Source of the DNA: JAJTHB01 sp033763775
GTDB taxonomy: Bacteria > Pseudomonadota > Alphaproteobacteria > Rickettsiales > SXRF01
Reading direction: 5' to 3'
NCBI GenBank assembly: GCA_033763775.1
Contig: JANRJW010000004.1
Location: forward strand, 62,001 to 126,000
DNA length: 64,000 bases
A program made the position numbers and the translations under genes. The notes under the pieces are model-generated. The model did no database searches and was not told where the DNA came from. It worked only from the letters and a program-made list of their open reading frames with translations. Positions 40,385 through 48,153 of this stretch are shown one piece after another; position 1 is the stretch's first letter; every line of letters begins with the position of its first letter.

Positions 40385-40888
40385 TTAAGGCGTGTGGCTT
40401 TGTTCCTTTTTCCTTAGTATGCGATACACCACATACGCGCCCAATAATTTGCTTATGATCATCGTGCCCAGTGTCCACCAGCTGAAGAGGCCGGGAATGG
40501 CCATATTTGCACCAGATAAGTAGATGATGCTATCGACCGGCGCGCTGGCGAGGCTGGAGATCATCACGCGGGTGGAAAGCGGTTTTTTGGTGAAGGTGTA
40601 AAGCGCCCAGTCCACCAGCTCGCTGACGAAAAATGCAATGCCGCTGGCGGCGGCGATTTCCGGCGGCGCCATCAGAAACGAGATCGCCACCCCGATGATG
40701 AGCGGGATGAAGATATACTGCCCGATCTCGCGCTGGGCGAAATCACGCACCACCAGAATCAGCCCCACTGCAATCGAAAAAGGCGACCACATGCCGCCGT
40801 CCGGCAGCGCAACCAGCGGTGTCCATGAAAATGCCCAGTTTACCAGCGGAATGAGCAGTAGGTAAAGAAGGGTGAAGCGGTAGGGCAT
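40385..40888 (-). CDS. Queuosine precursor transporter-like (YhhQ/QueT, VUT family)
   Basis: About 167 residues from the ATG at 40888; the frame runs on to 41017 only through the tandem repeat. Five or six transmembrane helices. WSPFSIAVGLILVVRDFAQR and FVSELVDWALYT with the conserved Glu/Asp and TRVMISSLASAPVDSIIYL match the vitamin-uptake-transporter family, which in E. coli imports preQ0/preQ1. GTMIISKLLGAYVVYRILRK is the normal end. No Shine-Dalgarno is visible; the tandem repeat occupies that place. Confidence 0.8.
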   Translation of the reverse strand: MPYRFTLLYLLLIPLVNWAFSWTPLVALPDGGMWSPFSIAVGLILVVRDFAQREIGQYIFIPLIIGVAISFLMAPPEIAAASGIAFFVSELVDWALYTFTKKPLSTRVMISSLASAPVDSIIYLSGANMAIPGLFSWWTLGTMIISKLLGAYVVYRILRKKEQSHTP

Positions 40889-40975
40889 TGGGAGGTTACG
40901 GAGGTTGCGTATGTTTCGTAAGTTTCGTAGGTTTAGCTTACGCAACCTTCGTAACCTTCGCAACCTACGAAACCT
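40889..40975. repeat. Inverted degenerate tandem repeat between two divergent starts (9-bp unit)
   Basis: Left arm units GGAGGTTAC, GGAGGTTGC, GTATGTTTC, GTAAGTTTC, GTAGGTTTA (40892-40936); right arm units CGCAACCTT, CGTAACCTT, CGCAACCTA, CGAAACCTA (40939-40974). The arms meet almost directly. The left arm abuts the start of the transporter, the right arm the ATG at 40976. It is the whole intergenic region of this divergent pair. Confidence 0.88.
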
Positions 40976-41707
40976 ATGCCACTCAACGATGACCAGCTTC
41001 GCCGCTATGCGCGCCACCTTGTTTTGCCGGAGATCGGCGAGGCCGGCCAGAAAAAGCTGCTTGCTTCATCTGTGCTGGTGATTGGCGCCGGCGGGCTTGG
41101 CAGCGCGGCGATTTCCTATCTGGCGGCAGCAGGCATTGGGCATATTAGCATCTGCGAGCATGACCGTGTGGAGCTTTCCAATTTGCAGCGGCAGGTGATG
41201 TATGAGATGGGGGATCTCGGGCGGCTGAAGATCGAGGCGGCGGCGGATCGCGTGAATGAGCTGAATCCCGATGTGGAACTGACGCTTTTTCCGCGCCGTA
41301 TCCACACAGAGAATGCACGTGAGATGGTGCGCGAATTCGATGTGGTGCTGGATGGCTCGGATAATTTTGCCACGCGGTTTGTGGTGGCCGATAGCTGCGA
41401 GGCAGAAAAAAAACCGCTGATCTCTGCCGCAATCAGCGGTTTTGAAGCGCAGCTTTCCACCTTTAAACCTTACCTTGGTGCGCCGCACCCAAGCTATCGT
41501 GATTTTGTGCCTGAAGCGCCTGAGCGCGAGATTACGTGCGCGCAGGAAGGCATTGCCGGTCCGCTGGCCGGTATGCTCGGCAGCATGCAGGCGCTGGAAG
41601 CCATCAAGGAGCTGCTTGGCATCGGCCAGTCGCTTTCCGGCAGGCTATGGTGCTATGATGGGCTTTTAGGGCAGGCAAGAACAATAAAGATTATTGTAAA
41701 CCAGTAG
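40976..41707 (+). CDS. ThiF/MoeB/HesA-family adenylyltransferase
   Basis: A 243-residue E1-like enzyme. Nucleotide loop VLVIGAGGLGSAAISYLAAA, ERVE-like DRVELSNLQRQVMYE with the adenylate-binding Arg, GRLKIEAAADRVNELNPDVE, and DGSDNFATRFVVAD are all present. Members adenylate the C-terminal Gly of MoaD or ThiS. The two Cys pairs that bind zinc in MoeB are missing: where MoeB has CxxC the sequence reads SYRDF, and only one Cys (ITCAQEG) remains in the second region. Whether it serves molybdopterin, thiamine or another pathway is unclear. Starts directly after the 9-bp repeat. Confidence 0.82.
   Translation: MPLNDDQLRRYARHLVLPEIGEAGQKKLLASSVLVIGAGGLGSAAISYLAAAGIGHISICEHDRVELSNLQRQVMYEMGDLGRLKIEAAADRVNELNPDVELTLFPRRIHTENAREMVREFDVVLDGSDNFATRFVVADSCEAEKKPLISAAISGFEAQLSTFKPYLGAPHPSYRDFVPEAPEREITCAQEGIAGPLAGMLGSMQALEAIKELLGIGQSLSGRLWCYDGLLGQARTIKIIVNQ
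41410..41443 (+). other. Terminator-like hairpin inside the ThiF/MoeB-like gene
   Basis: AAAACCGCTGAT-ctctgccgca-ATCAGCGGTTTT is a perfect 12 bp stem with A-run and T-run flanks, resembling a bidirectional intrinsic terminator, yet it lies in the middle of the coding frame. The flanking codons (EKKPLISAAISGFE) match the family's protein sequence, so it is not an insertion. Confidence 0.6.
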
Positions 41708-41728
41708 CTTGTGATGTAGATTCAAAAG

Positions 41729-42220
41729 ATGAGATTTGTTTTTTTCTGGCTGATATCTGGGATATTTGCGGCGAGCGCTGCCCTTGCCGCGCCGCAGGGG
41801 GGTTCCGGCCTGCCGATTCCACGTTTTGTCAGCCTTAAAAATGAAGAGACGAATGTGCGTACGGGCCCGGGCACACGCTATCCTATCGCATGGATTTATC
41901 GTCGCCAGAATATGCCGGTGGAGGTGATTGAAGAATTTGAGCACTGGCGCAAGATTCGTGATGCGGAAGGCGCCACCGGCTGGGTTCATAAAATGATGCT
42001 CGATGGCAGCCGCTACGCCATGATTATCGGCAAGGAGCCGTGTCTGCTGCTTCACAGCAGCAAGGCTGATGCCAAGCCACTATTGAAGGCCAAGCCGGGG
42101 GTGATTGCCTCGGTGATGGAGTGTGAGCGCGACTGGTGCCGGCTTCAAGTGGAAGGACGCCGCGGCTGGGCAGAAAAAAAACGCCTCTGGGGCGTTTATC
42201 CCGACGAAATATTTGATTAG
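41729..42220 (+). CDS. Secreted SH3-domain protein
   Basis: A 163-residue protein with a signal peptide (residues 1-20, cleavage after ALA). A bacterial SH3 domain follows: ETNVRTGPGTRYPIAWIYRR, PVEVIEEFEHWRKIRDAEG and TGWVHKMMLDG. A second, weaker SH3-like repeat covers AKPGVIASVMECERDWCRLQ and GRRGWAEKKRLWGVYPDEIF with a Cys pair. This is the COG3807 type widespread in alphaproteobacteria; a role in the cell envelope is assumed. The C-terminal codons contain AACGCCTCTGGGGCGTTT, a small hairpin. Confidence 0.85.
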   Translation: MRFVFFWLISGIFAASAALAAPQGGSGLPIPRFVSLKNEETNVRTGPGTRYPIAWIYRRQNMPVEVIEEFEHWRKIRDAEGATGWVHKMMLDGSRYAMIIGKEPCLLLHSSKADAKPLLKAKPGVIASVMECERDWCRLQVEGRRGWAEKKRLWGVYPDEIFD

Positions 42221-42308
42221 GGCATTTTAATTTAACCTTGCGCGCTTATTTCTCCCTCTCTCCGGAGGGTAGAGAGAATGTTTTGCGCACGATTAAATCA
42301 AAAATGCT

Positions 42309-42980
42309 CTATAGAACAGGGCGCTCGAATTTGCTGCCGAGATGGATATAGTGGCAGAGTTTCACGATTTCGAGCGCCAGATCCGCCATGCGCTCAAGAT
42401 TTTTGATGATAAACAGCATGTGCGTTGATTCCACAAGCTGTGCGTGATCGCCGAGATCCTGCTGCAGCAGCAGCTGGATTTTTTTATACAGCCCGTCCGC
42501 CTCATCCTCCTGCGCGAGCAGGGCTACGGCTTTGGTTTCATCATATTCCTGCACAAGGCTCATACTGCTCATCAGCATCGTATCAATCAGTTTTTTGAGG
42601 CTGCGTGCCTCGGATACAAAAGCGGGTTGCACCGGCCGAACCAGCCGAACGGTGCGCTTGACGCAGTTTTTGGCCATGTCACCCATGCGTTCCAGCGTGG
42701 AGGAAAGCTTGAGCATGGTGACGGTAAAGCGCAGCTCATCGCCTATCAGGGTGTAGCGAGATAAAATGGCAGCGACGGCATTTTCAATCTCAATTTCAAG
42801 CGCATTGATTTTTTTATCGAGCTGCTTGGCATCCGCATTGTCGCGAATCTGTTCACTGAGTGCTTCATCAAACAGGCGCAGCTGCTCCGAGACCATGCCC
42901 GCCATCTGCTGAATCATACCGTAGAGATTGTTGAACTCGGTATCGAGGCCTTTGAAGGCGTGGTTTTCAAATTTGATCAT
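42309..42980 (-). CDS. phoU: PhoU-like phosphate regulatory protein
   Basis: A 223-residue all-helical protein made of two PhoU three-helix repeats. The metal-binding E/D-x3-D signatures are SSTLERMGDMAKNCVKR (near residue 92) and KNLERMADLALEIVKL (near 200). PhoU damps the PstSCAB-PhoR-PhoB system when phosphate is plentiful. It stands alone here, without pst, phoR or phoB neighbours. It is relevant because four orphans in the window have PhoB-box-like upstream repeats. Confidence 0.85.
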   Translation of the reverse strand: MIKFENHAFKGLDTEFNNLYGMIQQMAGMVSEQLRLFDEALSEQIRDNADAKQLDKKINALEIEIENAVAAILSRYTLIGDELRFTVTMLKLSSTLERMGDMAKNCVKRTVRLVRPVQPAFVSEARSLKKLIDTMLMSSMSLVQEYDETKAVALLAQEDEADGLYKKIQLLLQQDLGDHAQLVESTHMLFIIKNLERMADLALEIVKLCHYIHLGSKFERPVL

Positions 42981-43016
42981 GCGCTTATTATTAATGAATT
43001 TCGGTGGCTTGGAAAG

Positions 43017-44168
43017 CTAAAAATCAACAAATGGCTTAACCGGACGCGCTGGTATCTCAAGCGAGAGCAGTTTTTCTGCAATCATCGGCGCGACCTGCCC
43101 GGGTCTGCCCAGCGCCTGCCATGGCTCAAGCCCTTGTTTGAATGCTGGCAGCAACGCCTGCGCCAGCGCTGCGGAGATGGCACCGCGCTCGCACGCGGAG
43201 TCGATGACACTGGGGGCACGCAGGCGACCCTTCTGGCGATCGCCGATATTGACCGTGGGGGTGGCAAGCACCGGCGCCTCGATCATGCCGCTGGAGGAAT
43301 TGCCCAGTACCACATCCGCCGCGCGGATGGCGCTTAAATAGCGAAGTGAACCGAGCGACGGCGAAAAAACCGTTTGCGGGCGCTGCTCAGCGAAGGCGCG
43401 CAGGCGATCATTGATGGCCGCGCCGCCGCTATCGGCATTCGCGCCGGTGATGATCAGCGTGGCATCCGGCCTGCTTTCAAGGGCGGCCAGCACCTCCTCC
43501 AGCTGCATAAGCGGCGATGTTGCAGCAAGGGTCTCCGGATGGTAGGTAAGGAGTATCAGCGGCGAGTTCAGCGCCAATTTTAAATCCTCTGTCAGCGCCT
43601 CGCGGGGCAGCAGCGGCAGGCGGGAAATGTTATCAATACCCGGCGCACCAGCAATAAAAACACGGCTCGCCTCTTCGCCAAGTTGCATGATTCTGCGTGC
43701 GTAAGGTTCGGCGGTAGCAAAATGCCAGTAGCTCAGCTTGGTGATGGCGTGGCGGATGGATTCATCCATGGCTCCTTCCGTGACTTCGCCGCCGTGAATA
43801 TGGGCGATGGGCAGGTTAAACATCAGCGCGCTGCTGGCAGCAGCCAGCATTTCATAGCGATCGCCGAGAATGACCAGCAGGTCTGGGGAGAGTTTCGGCA
43901 GCAGGCTTGCCAGCTCCTGGCTGAGCCTCACCATGGCGCGGATGATGTCTTTCGGCCGGTCGCCGGATTGCTTCATATCGATGGAGGCGGTGACATCAAA
44001 GCCATCGGCCTCAATATCGCGCAGGGTCATGCCATGCGCCGCGCTTAAGTGAGTGCCGGTTGCAATCAGCTGAAGCTCACCGCCGCGCTCAAGAATTTCA
44101 CGCATCGTCCAGCGCAGCAGGCCATATTCGGCGCGGGTGGCGGTGATGACGGCTATTTTTCTAGACAT
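43017..44168 (-). CDS. legG: UDP-sugar 2-epimerase, hydrolysing (LegG/NeuC type)
   Basis: A 383-residue GT-B-fold enzyme: RKIAVITATRAEYGLLRWTM at the N-terminus, IHGGEVTEGAMDESIRHAIT with the active-site His/Glu, LLTYHPETLAATSP, and LSAIRAADVVLGNSSSGMIE with the UDP-binding loop. The NeuC/LegG branch makes the free 6-deoxy- or N-acetyl-mannosamine-type sugar that NeuB/LegI then condenses with pyruvate. Start ATG 44168 overlaps the previous gene's end by 8 bases; the longer frame to 44363 is antisense noise. Last gene of a long leftward operon. Confidence 0.88.
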   Translation of the reverse strand: MSRKIAVITATRAEYGLLRWTMREILERGGELQLIATGTHLSAAHGMTLRDIEADGFDVTASIDMKQSGDRPKDIIRAMVRLSQELASLLPKLSPDLLVILGDRYEMLAAASSALMFNLPIAHIHGGEVTEGAMDESIRHAITKLSYWHFATAEPYARRIMQLGEEASRVFIAGAPGIDNISRLPLLPREALTEDLKLALNSPLILLTYHPETLAATSPLMQLEEVLAALESRPDATLIITGANADSGGAAINDRLRAFAEQRPQTVFSPSLGSLRYLSAIRAADVVLGNSSSGMIEAPVLATPTVNIGDRQKGRLRAPSVIDSACERGAISAALAQALLPAFKQGLEPWQALGRPGQVAPMIAEKLLSLEIPARPVKPFVDF

Positions 44169-45336
44169 AGGCAAATCCATATTTCGCGCTGGAGGGCAGG
44201 CTGATAAGACGCTGGTGGAGTGATTCGGTGAGTGTGAGCTGATCGCGCGGGCAGGACTGATAGATGGCGAGCTGGTGCAGCGGTGTCCAGACCGGGCGGG
44301 CGAAAACACCCTCATCATGCAGCTGGGCGAGGCATGCATCGCGCATTTCGCCAGAGGCTTCATCCAGCAGCAATGACACCAGCCAGTAGTTGCTGCTGGC
44401 GTCTGATGGCTCTTTCAGAATACGCACGCCACGGAGATTTTCAAACTGCTGAATGTAGCGCTCAGCAAGCAAACGCTTGGCGGCAACAAAACGCGGCAGC
44501 TGCTCAAGCTGCGCGACACCCAGCGCGGCATTGAGGTTCGGCAGGCGGTAATTCCACGCCACAGCATCGTGATCAAAGGCCCAGCGGTGCGGTTGTTTAG
44601 CAGTGGTGGTGAGATGCTTGATGCGCCGGTAGCTGGCTTCATCTTCCAGCAAAACGGCTCCGCCGCCACCAGTGGTGATGATTTTATTGCCGTTGAAGCT
44701 GAGCACAGCCACGCCCGAACTGCCGACCGGCGTGCCCGCACGCTGGCTGCCCAGCGCTTCGGTCGCATCCTCAATCAGTGCCAGTGAAAACTCCTCGGCA
44801 ACCTGTCTCAGCGCTGCCAGCTGGCAGGGATGACCAAACACATCTACCGGAATCAGCGCCCGAAGCGGGCGGCCGGTGAGGCGGTTGATGGTGGTGCCGG
44901 CCTGAGTGGTGGCAACGCGCGCAAGATGGCGCCGCAGTGCCTCTGGGCACATACCCAGTGATGTTGCCTCCACCTCCACAAAGTGCGGCACTGCGCCAAG
45001 ATGGCTTGCGGCATTGGCCGTGGCCACAAAGGTGAGCGATGGCATGAGCACCTCATCGCCCGGCACCACACCGCAGTGATGTAGCGCCACCTGAAGCGCG
45101 CAGGTGCCATTGACCATCACGACCGCATGCGCCGCGCCACAGGCTGCCGCCAGTTCGCGCTCAAAGCGATCCACAAAGCTGCCAACCGATGATACCCAAC
45201 CTTCATCAATACAAGACGCAACATAGGCTTTTTCATTGCCGGCAAAGAGTGGCTCATGCAGCGCATGAGGGCGCGGGCTTTCACCCAGCACCTTGAGAGT
45301 TGCCGCAAGAATTTCAGACGGTGTAGCGCGTGACAT
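44161..45336 (-). CDS. legC: LegC-like sugar aminotransferase (DegT/DnrJ/EryC1/StrS)
   Basis: A 391-residue PLP enzyme. NEKAYVASCIDEGWVSSVGS is characteristic of LegC. MVNGTCALQVALHHCGVVPG, PSLTFVATANAASHLGAVPH and ALIEDATEALGSQRAG follow, and the Schiff-base Lys is in LSFNGNKIITTGGGGAVL (near 215). It adds the C4 amino group to the 4-keto sugar made by LegB. The start at 45336 overlaps the end of legB by 23 bases; the frame runs to 45369. Confidence 0.9.
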   Translation of the reverse strand: MSRATPSEILAATLKVLGESPRPHALHEPLFAGNEKAYVASCIDEGWVSSVGSFVDRFERELAAACGAAHAVVMVNGTCALQVALHHCGVVPGDEVLMPSLTFVATANAASHLGAVPHFVEVEATSLGMCPEALRRHLARVATTQAGTTINRLTGRPLRALIPVDVFGHPCQLAALRQVAEEFSLALIEDATEALGSQRAGTPVGSSGVAVLSFNGNKIITTGGGGAVLLEDEASYRRIKHLTTTAKQPHRWAFDHDAVAWNYRLPNLNAALGVAQLEQLPRFVAAKRLLAERYIQQFENLRGVRILKEPSDASSNYWLVSLLLDEASGEMRDACLAQLHDEGVFARPVWTPLHQLAIYQSCPRDQLTLTESLHQRLISLPSSAKYGFAYV

Positions 45337-46312
45337 CGTGGTAATGTGCGCGGTTGGCAGGATCCGCAAACCAGCGGATGGTTTCGCTCAGGCCGTCTTC
45401 CAGCGTGATGCGCGGCTTCCAGCCAAGCAGCTTTTGGGCTTTGCTATGGTCGCAGCACAGGCGCTCGACCTCGCTATTTTCCGGTCGCAGCCGCGCGCTG
45501 TCGGTGTGGATGGTCAGGGTTTTGCCGGTGAGCGTTTCGATCATCTTCACGGTGTCTGCCACGGAGATTTCGCGGCCGTTACCGATATTGATGACCTCGC
45601 CGATGGCGGCGGGATGATCGAGTATGGCAATCATTCCGGACACGGTATCATCCACATAATTAAAGTCGCGTGTGGGGGTGGTGGCACCCAGCGAAAGCTC
45701 GCCTTTGCCGGCAAGTGCCTGCAGAATGATGGTGGGGATGACCGCGCGCAGACTCTGGCGCGGCCCGAAGGTGTTAAATGGGCGCACGGTGGCAACGGGG
45801 GTGCCGAACGAGGCGTAGTAGGAATAGGCCATCTGATCTGCGCTGATTTTGCTGGCTGAATAAGGTGACTGTCCAACCAGCGGATGGCTTTCAGCAATCG
45901 GCACGATTCTCGCAGTGCCATAGACTTCTGAGGTGGACGTATGCACCACTTTCTGCACGCCAAGATCGCGCGCGGCCTGCATGACATTAAGTGTGCCCAT
46001 GACATTGGTTTCGACATACGAGGCTGGGGCAAGATAGGAGTAGGGAATGGCAATCAGCGCGGCGAGATGCATCACACCATCGCAGCCTTTCATCGCCTCG
46101 CGCACCGAAAACGGGTCGCGCACATCACCCATCACCAGCTCAAGCTGCGAGCGAATCTGCGGGCTGATGGTATCCAGCCAGCCATAGCGCCCAAAGGAAT
46201 TATACAGCGCCATCGCCCGCACTCGCCTGCCCTGGCGCACGAGCGCTTCTGCGAGATGCGAGCCAATAAAACCTTCAGCGCCGGTGATGAGGATGGTTTG
46301 TGGTGTGGTCAT
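45314..46312 (-). CDS. legB: LegB-like nucleotide-sugar 4,6-dehydratase
   Basis: A 332-residue extended SDR. ILITGAEGFIGSHLAEALVR (NAD site), then ALYNSFGRYGWLD, which is a LegB hallmark, GDVRDPFSVREAM, VHTSTSEVYGTARIVPI with the catalytic Thr/Ser, SPYSASKISADQMAYSYYAS (YxxxK) and RPFNTFGPRQSLRAVIPTII. It makes the 4-keto-6-deoxy sugar nucleotide, the first committed step to legionaminic acid. A gap of about 80 bases separates it from the formyltransferase gene. Confidence 0.92.
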   Translation of the reverse strand: MTTPQTILITGAEGFIGSHLAEALVRQGRRVRAMALYNSFGRYGWLDTISPQIRSQLELVMGDVRDPFSVREAMKGCDGVMHLAALIAIPYSYLAPASYVETNVMGTLNVMQAARDLGVQKVVHTSTSEVYGTARIVPIAESHPLVGQSPYSASKISADQMAYSYYASFGTPVATVRPFNTFGPRQSLRAVIPTIILQALAGKGELSLGATTPTRDFNYVDDTVSGMIAILDHPAAIGEVINIGNGREISVADTVKMIETLTGKTLTIHTDSARLRPENSEVERLCCDHSKAQKLLGWKPRITLEDGLSETIRWFADPANRAHYHDVTRYTV

Positions 46313-46393
46313 GGAGTGTCTGGGCGATTCAATGCGGTCAGATTAGACCGAGCGGGGGGCTGTCTGCAAGCATTATGCGGCTCTGATGGCTAT

Positions 46394-47068
46394 TCAGGCA
46401 AGGGGCGGCCCAGGCGGCACTGGGTAGGGTATCTTTTCGCCGTTTTCTTTAAGCAGGTAGGGGCCAGGATAGCCGGGATAGGTCGTAGCGCGAATGCGGC
46501 GCTGCTTTTCCTGCGGCGGCATGGTCTCGGTGATTTCACACAGCGCGTTGAGCTGGCGTCGTGTGAAAGCGGGTCTTGTCCATTGCCGGTGGTGATGGGC
46601 AAATGGCTCGCCGCTGGCATAGCGCGCAAGCTGTACATGCAGCATTTCCAGCATGGTGACCATGGTTCTGAGCTTGAGCGTTTCCACCGTGTCGTGCGGG
46701 AAAACCGGAAACAATGTTTCGGCAATCACAGCGCCAGTATCCACACGCGGCAGCATGTGATGGCACACCGCGCCAAACTTTTCAGCACCCTCATAGAGCG
46801 CAAAATTGTAGCAGCCAGTGCCGGGGTAATCACACGATCCCGGGTGAAAATTGATCGCCAGCTCAGCTTTTTCAAGCACGCTGGCAGGCACAATCCACGG
46901 CGAAAGAAATGAAATAACCAGCTTCAGCGATGGCAGGTTAAAGCTCTCTGGCGCGGGATCTGAGAGCTGTCCCTGATGCCACAATACCGGCGATGGCAGC
47001 ATGGCCTGCGTGAGGCTTGCGGCGTGGGCTGACCAGCGGTCTTTTTTGGTGAGCAGGAGAATGGTCAT
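46394..47068 (-). CDS. Sugar/amine N-formyltransferase-like protein
   Basis: A 224-residue protein of the formyltransferase fold. AINFHPGSCDYPGTGCYNFA (Asn-x-His of the catalytic triad, near residue 92) and VDTGAVIAETLFPV (catalytic Asp) are clear. It lacks the C-terminal tRNA-binding domain of Fmt, so it is more likely a sugar N-formyltransferase acting on an amino group of the nonulosonate or another surface sugar. The end is proline-rich. ATGA overlap with the nucleotidyltransferase gene. Confidence 0.75.
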   Translation of the reverse strand: MTILLLTKKDRWSAHAASLTQAMLPSPVLWHQGQLSDPAPESFNLPSLKLVISFLSPWIVPASVLEKAELAINFHPGSCDYPGTGCYNFALYEGAEKFGAVCHHMLPRVDTGAVIAETLFPVFPHDTVETLKLRTMVTMLEMLHVQLARYASGEPFAHHHRQWTRPAFTRRQLNALCEITETMPPQEKQRRIRATTYPGYPGPYLLKENGEKIPYPVPPGPPLA

Positions 47069-48153
47069 GACTGGCTGTGCATCTGCAGACGAATGCGTTC
47101 GAGGTCGTCATGGCGGCCAATATCCAGCCAGTCCTCGCGCATTGGGTAGACGGCAACATGACGGTTGGAGTTTGCCAGCGACATCAGCACCGATGGCATG
47201 TCTGCCGGCTGACCCTTGGGAATGAAAGCCAGCGCCTCTGGATGCAGCGCGTAAATGCCAGCACTGATTAAATCTTCATGCACGGGCTTTTCGACAATGG
47301 TTTCCAGCCTGCCTTCATGCATGCGGATGACGCCGTAGGGAACTTCGGTGCGGTGATGACGGGCGCAGACGGTGGCAATCGCGCCGCTATGCAGATGATA
47401 ATCCATCAGGTCACCAAAATTGACATTGCTGAGAATGTCGCCGTTGATGACCAGCATGCTGGAATCCGGTGCGGGGTCAAGTAACGAAAGTGCCCCGGCG
47501 GTGCCTAGAAATTCGCGCTCGTGCAGATAGCGTATCTGGCAGCCGAACTGCTTACCGTTTCCGAAGTGAGATTCGATCATGTGGCTGAGATAATTGACGG
47601 CCAGCGTAAAGCGATAAAAGCCCTGATCAACAAATTGCTTGAGGATGTGCTCCAGGATGGGCTTGCCGCCAACGTCGATCATCGGTTTGGGGATGTCCGC
47701 GGTGATGGGCAAAAGACGCTGCCCGCGGCCGCCTGCCATGATGATGACATCGTTGCTGCGCTCAACTTTGAGAAAGCCAGTCAGGGCATCGTAGGTGACA
47801 ATGCCATGCACTGTGCCATCAGGATTGAGCAGTGGCATCTGCTTCACCTGTGCCTGCCGCATGCCGTGGATGATATCCTGGCGAGTGCTGCTTGCCGCCA
47901 TGACCGACGGGTTCGGATGCATGGCTTTGCTGACTGGCGACTCCAGCGTGCAGCCAGCGATCAGGCCGCGGCGTATATCACCATCCGTGACAGAGCCAAT
48001 CATGCGCCCATCATCGGCGATGACCAGTGCGATGCGCGCCTCGGAGCTATCGATGAAGCGAATGGCTTCCATCAGCGTGGCGTCATGCCTTATCTGTGCG
48101 CGCTCAGGGGGAATCATGGCAAAAGGCGGGCTATCAGGCATGGTGTTTCTCAT
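47065..48153 (-). CDS. Nucleotidyltransferase with N-terminal CBS domains (PtmE-like)
   Basis: A 362-residue protein: two CBS domains (about 20-130; IALVIADDGRMIGSVTDGDI and MPLLNPDGTVHGIVTYDAL) then a sugar-1-phosphate nucleotidyltransferase (IIMAGGRGQRLLPITADIPK, near residue 136, and GTAGALSLLD, VINGDILSNVNFGDLM, SAGIYALHPEAL, DWLDIGRHDDLERI). This architecture matches Campylobacter PtmE, which makes GDP-glucosamine for the GDP-based legionaminic acid route. The start at 48153 shares ATGA with the synthase stop. ATG 48141 is the alternative. Confidence 0.83.
   Translation of the reverse strand: MRNTMPDSPPFAMIPPERAQIRHDATLMEAIRFIDSSEARIALVIADDGRMIGSVTDGDIRRGLIAGCTLESPVSKAMHPNPSVMAASSTRQDIIHGMRQAQVKQMPLLNPDGTVHGIVTYDALTGFLKVERSNDVIIMAGGRGQRLLPITADIPKPMIDVGGKPILEHILKQFVDQGFYRFTLAVNYLSHMIESHFGNGKQFGCQIRYLHEREFLGTAGALSLLDPAPDSSMLVINGDILSNVNFGDLMDYHLHSGAIATVCARHHRTEVPYGVIRMHEGRLETIVEKPVHEDLISAGIYALHPEALAFIPKGQPADMPSVLMSLANSNRHVAVYPMREDWLDIGRHDDLERIRLQMHSQS

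Noticed and set aside
40888..41017. N-terminal extension of the YhhQ/QueT-type transporter with Arg-Leu and Asn-Leu repeats
   Set aside because: It is only translation of the 9-bp tandem repeat and of the start of the divergent gene; homologues begin at the ATG at 40888.
44169..44363. Extended start of the legG gene
   Set aside because: The added 65 residues lie inside legC in another frame; family homology begins at the ATG at 44168.
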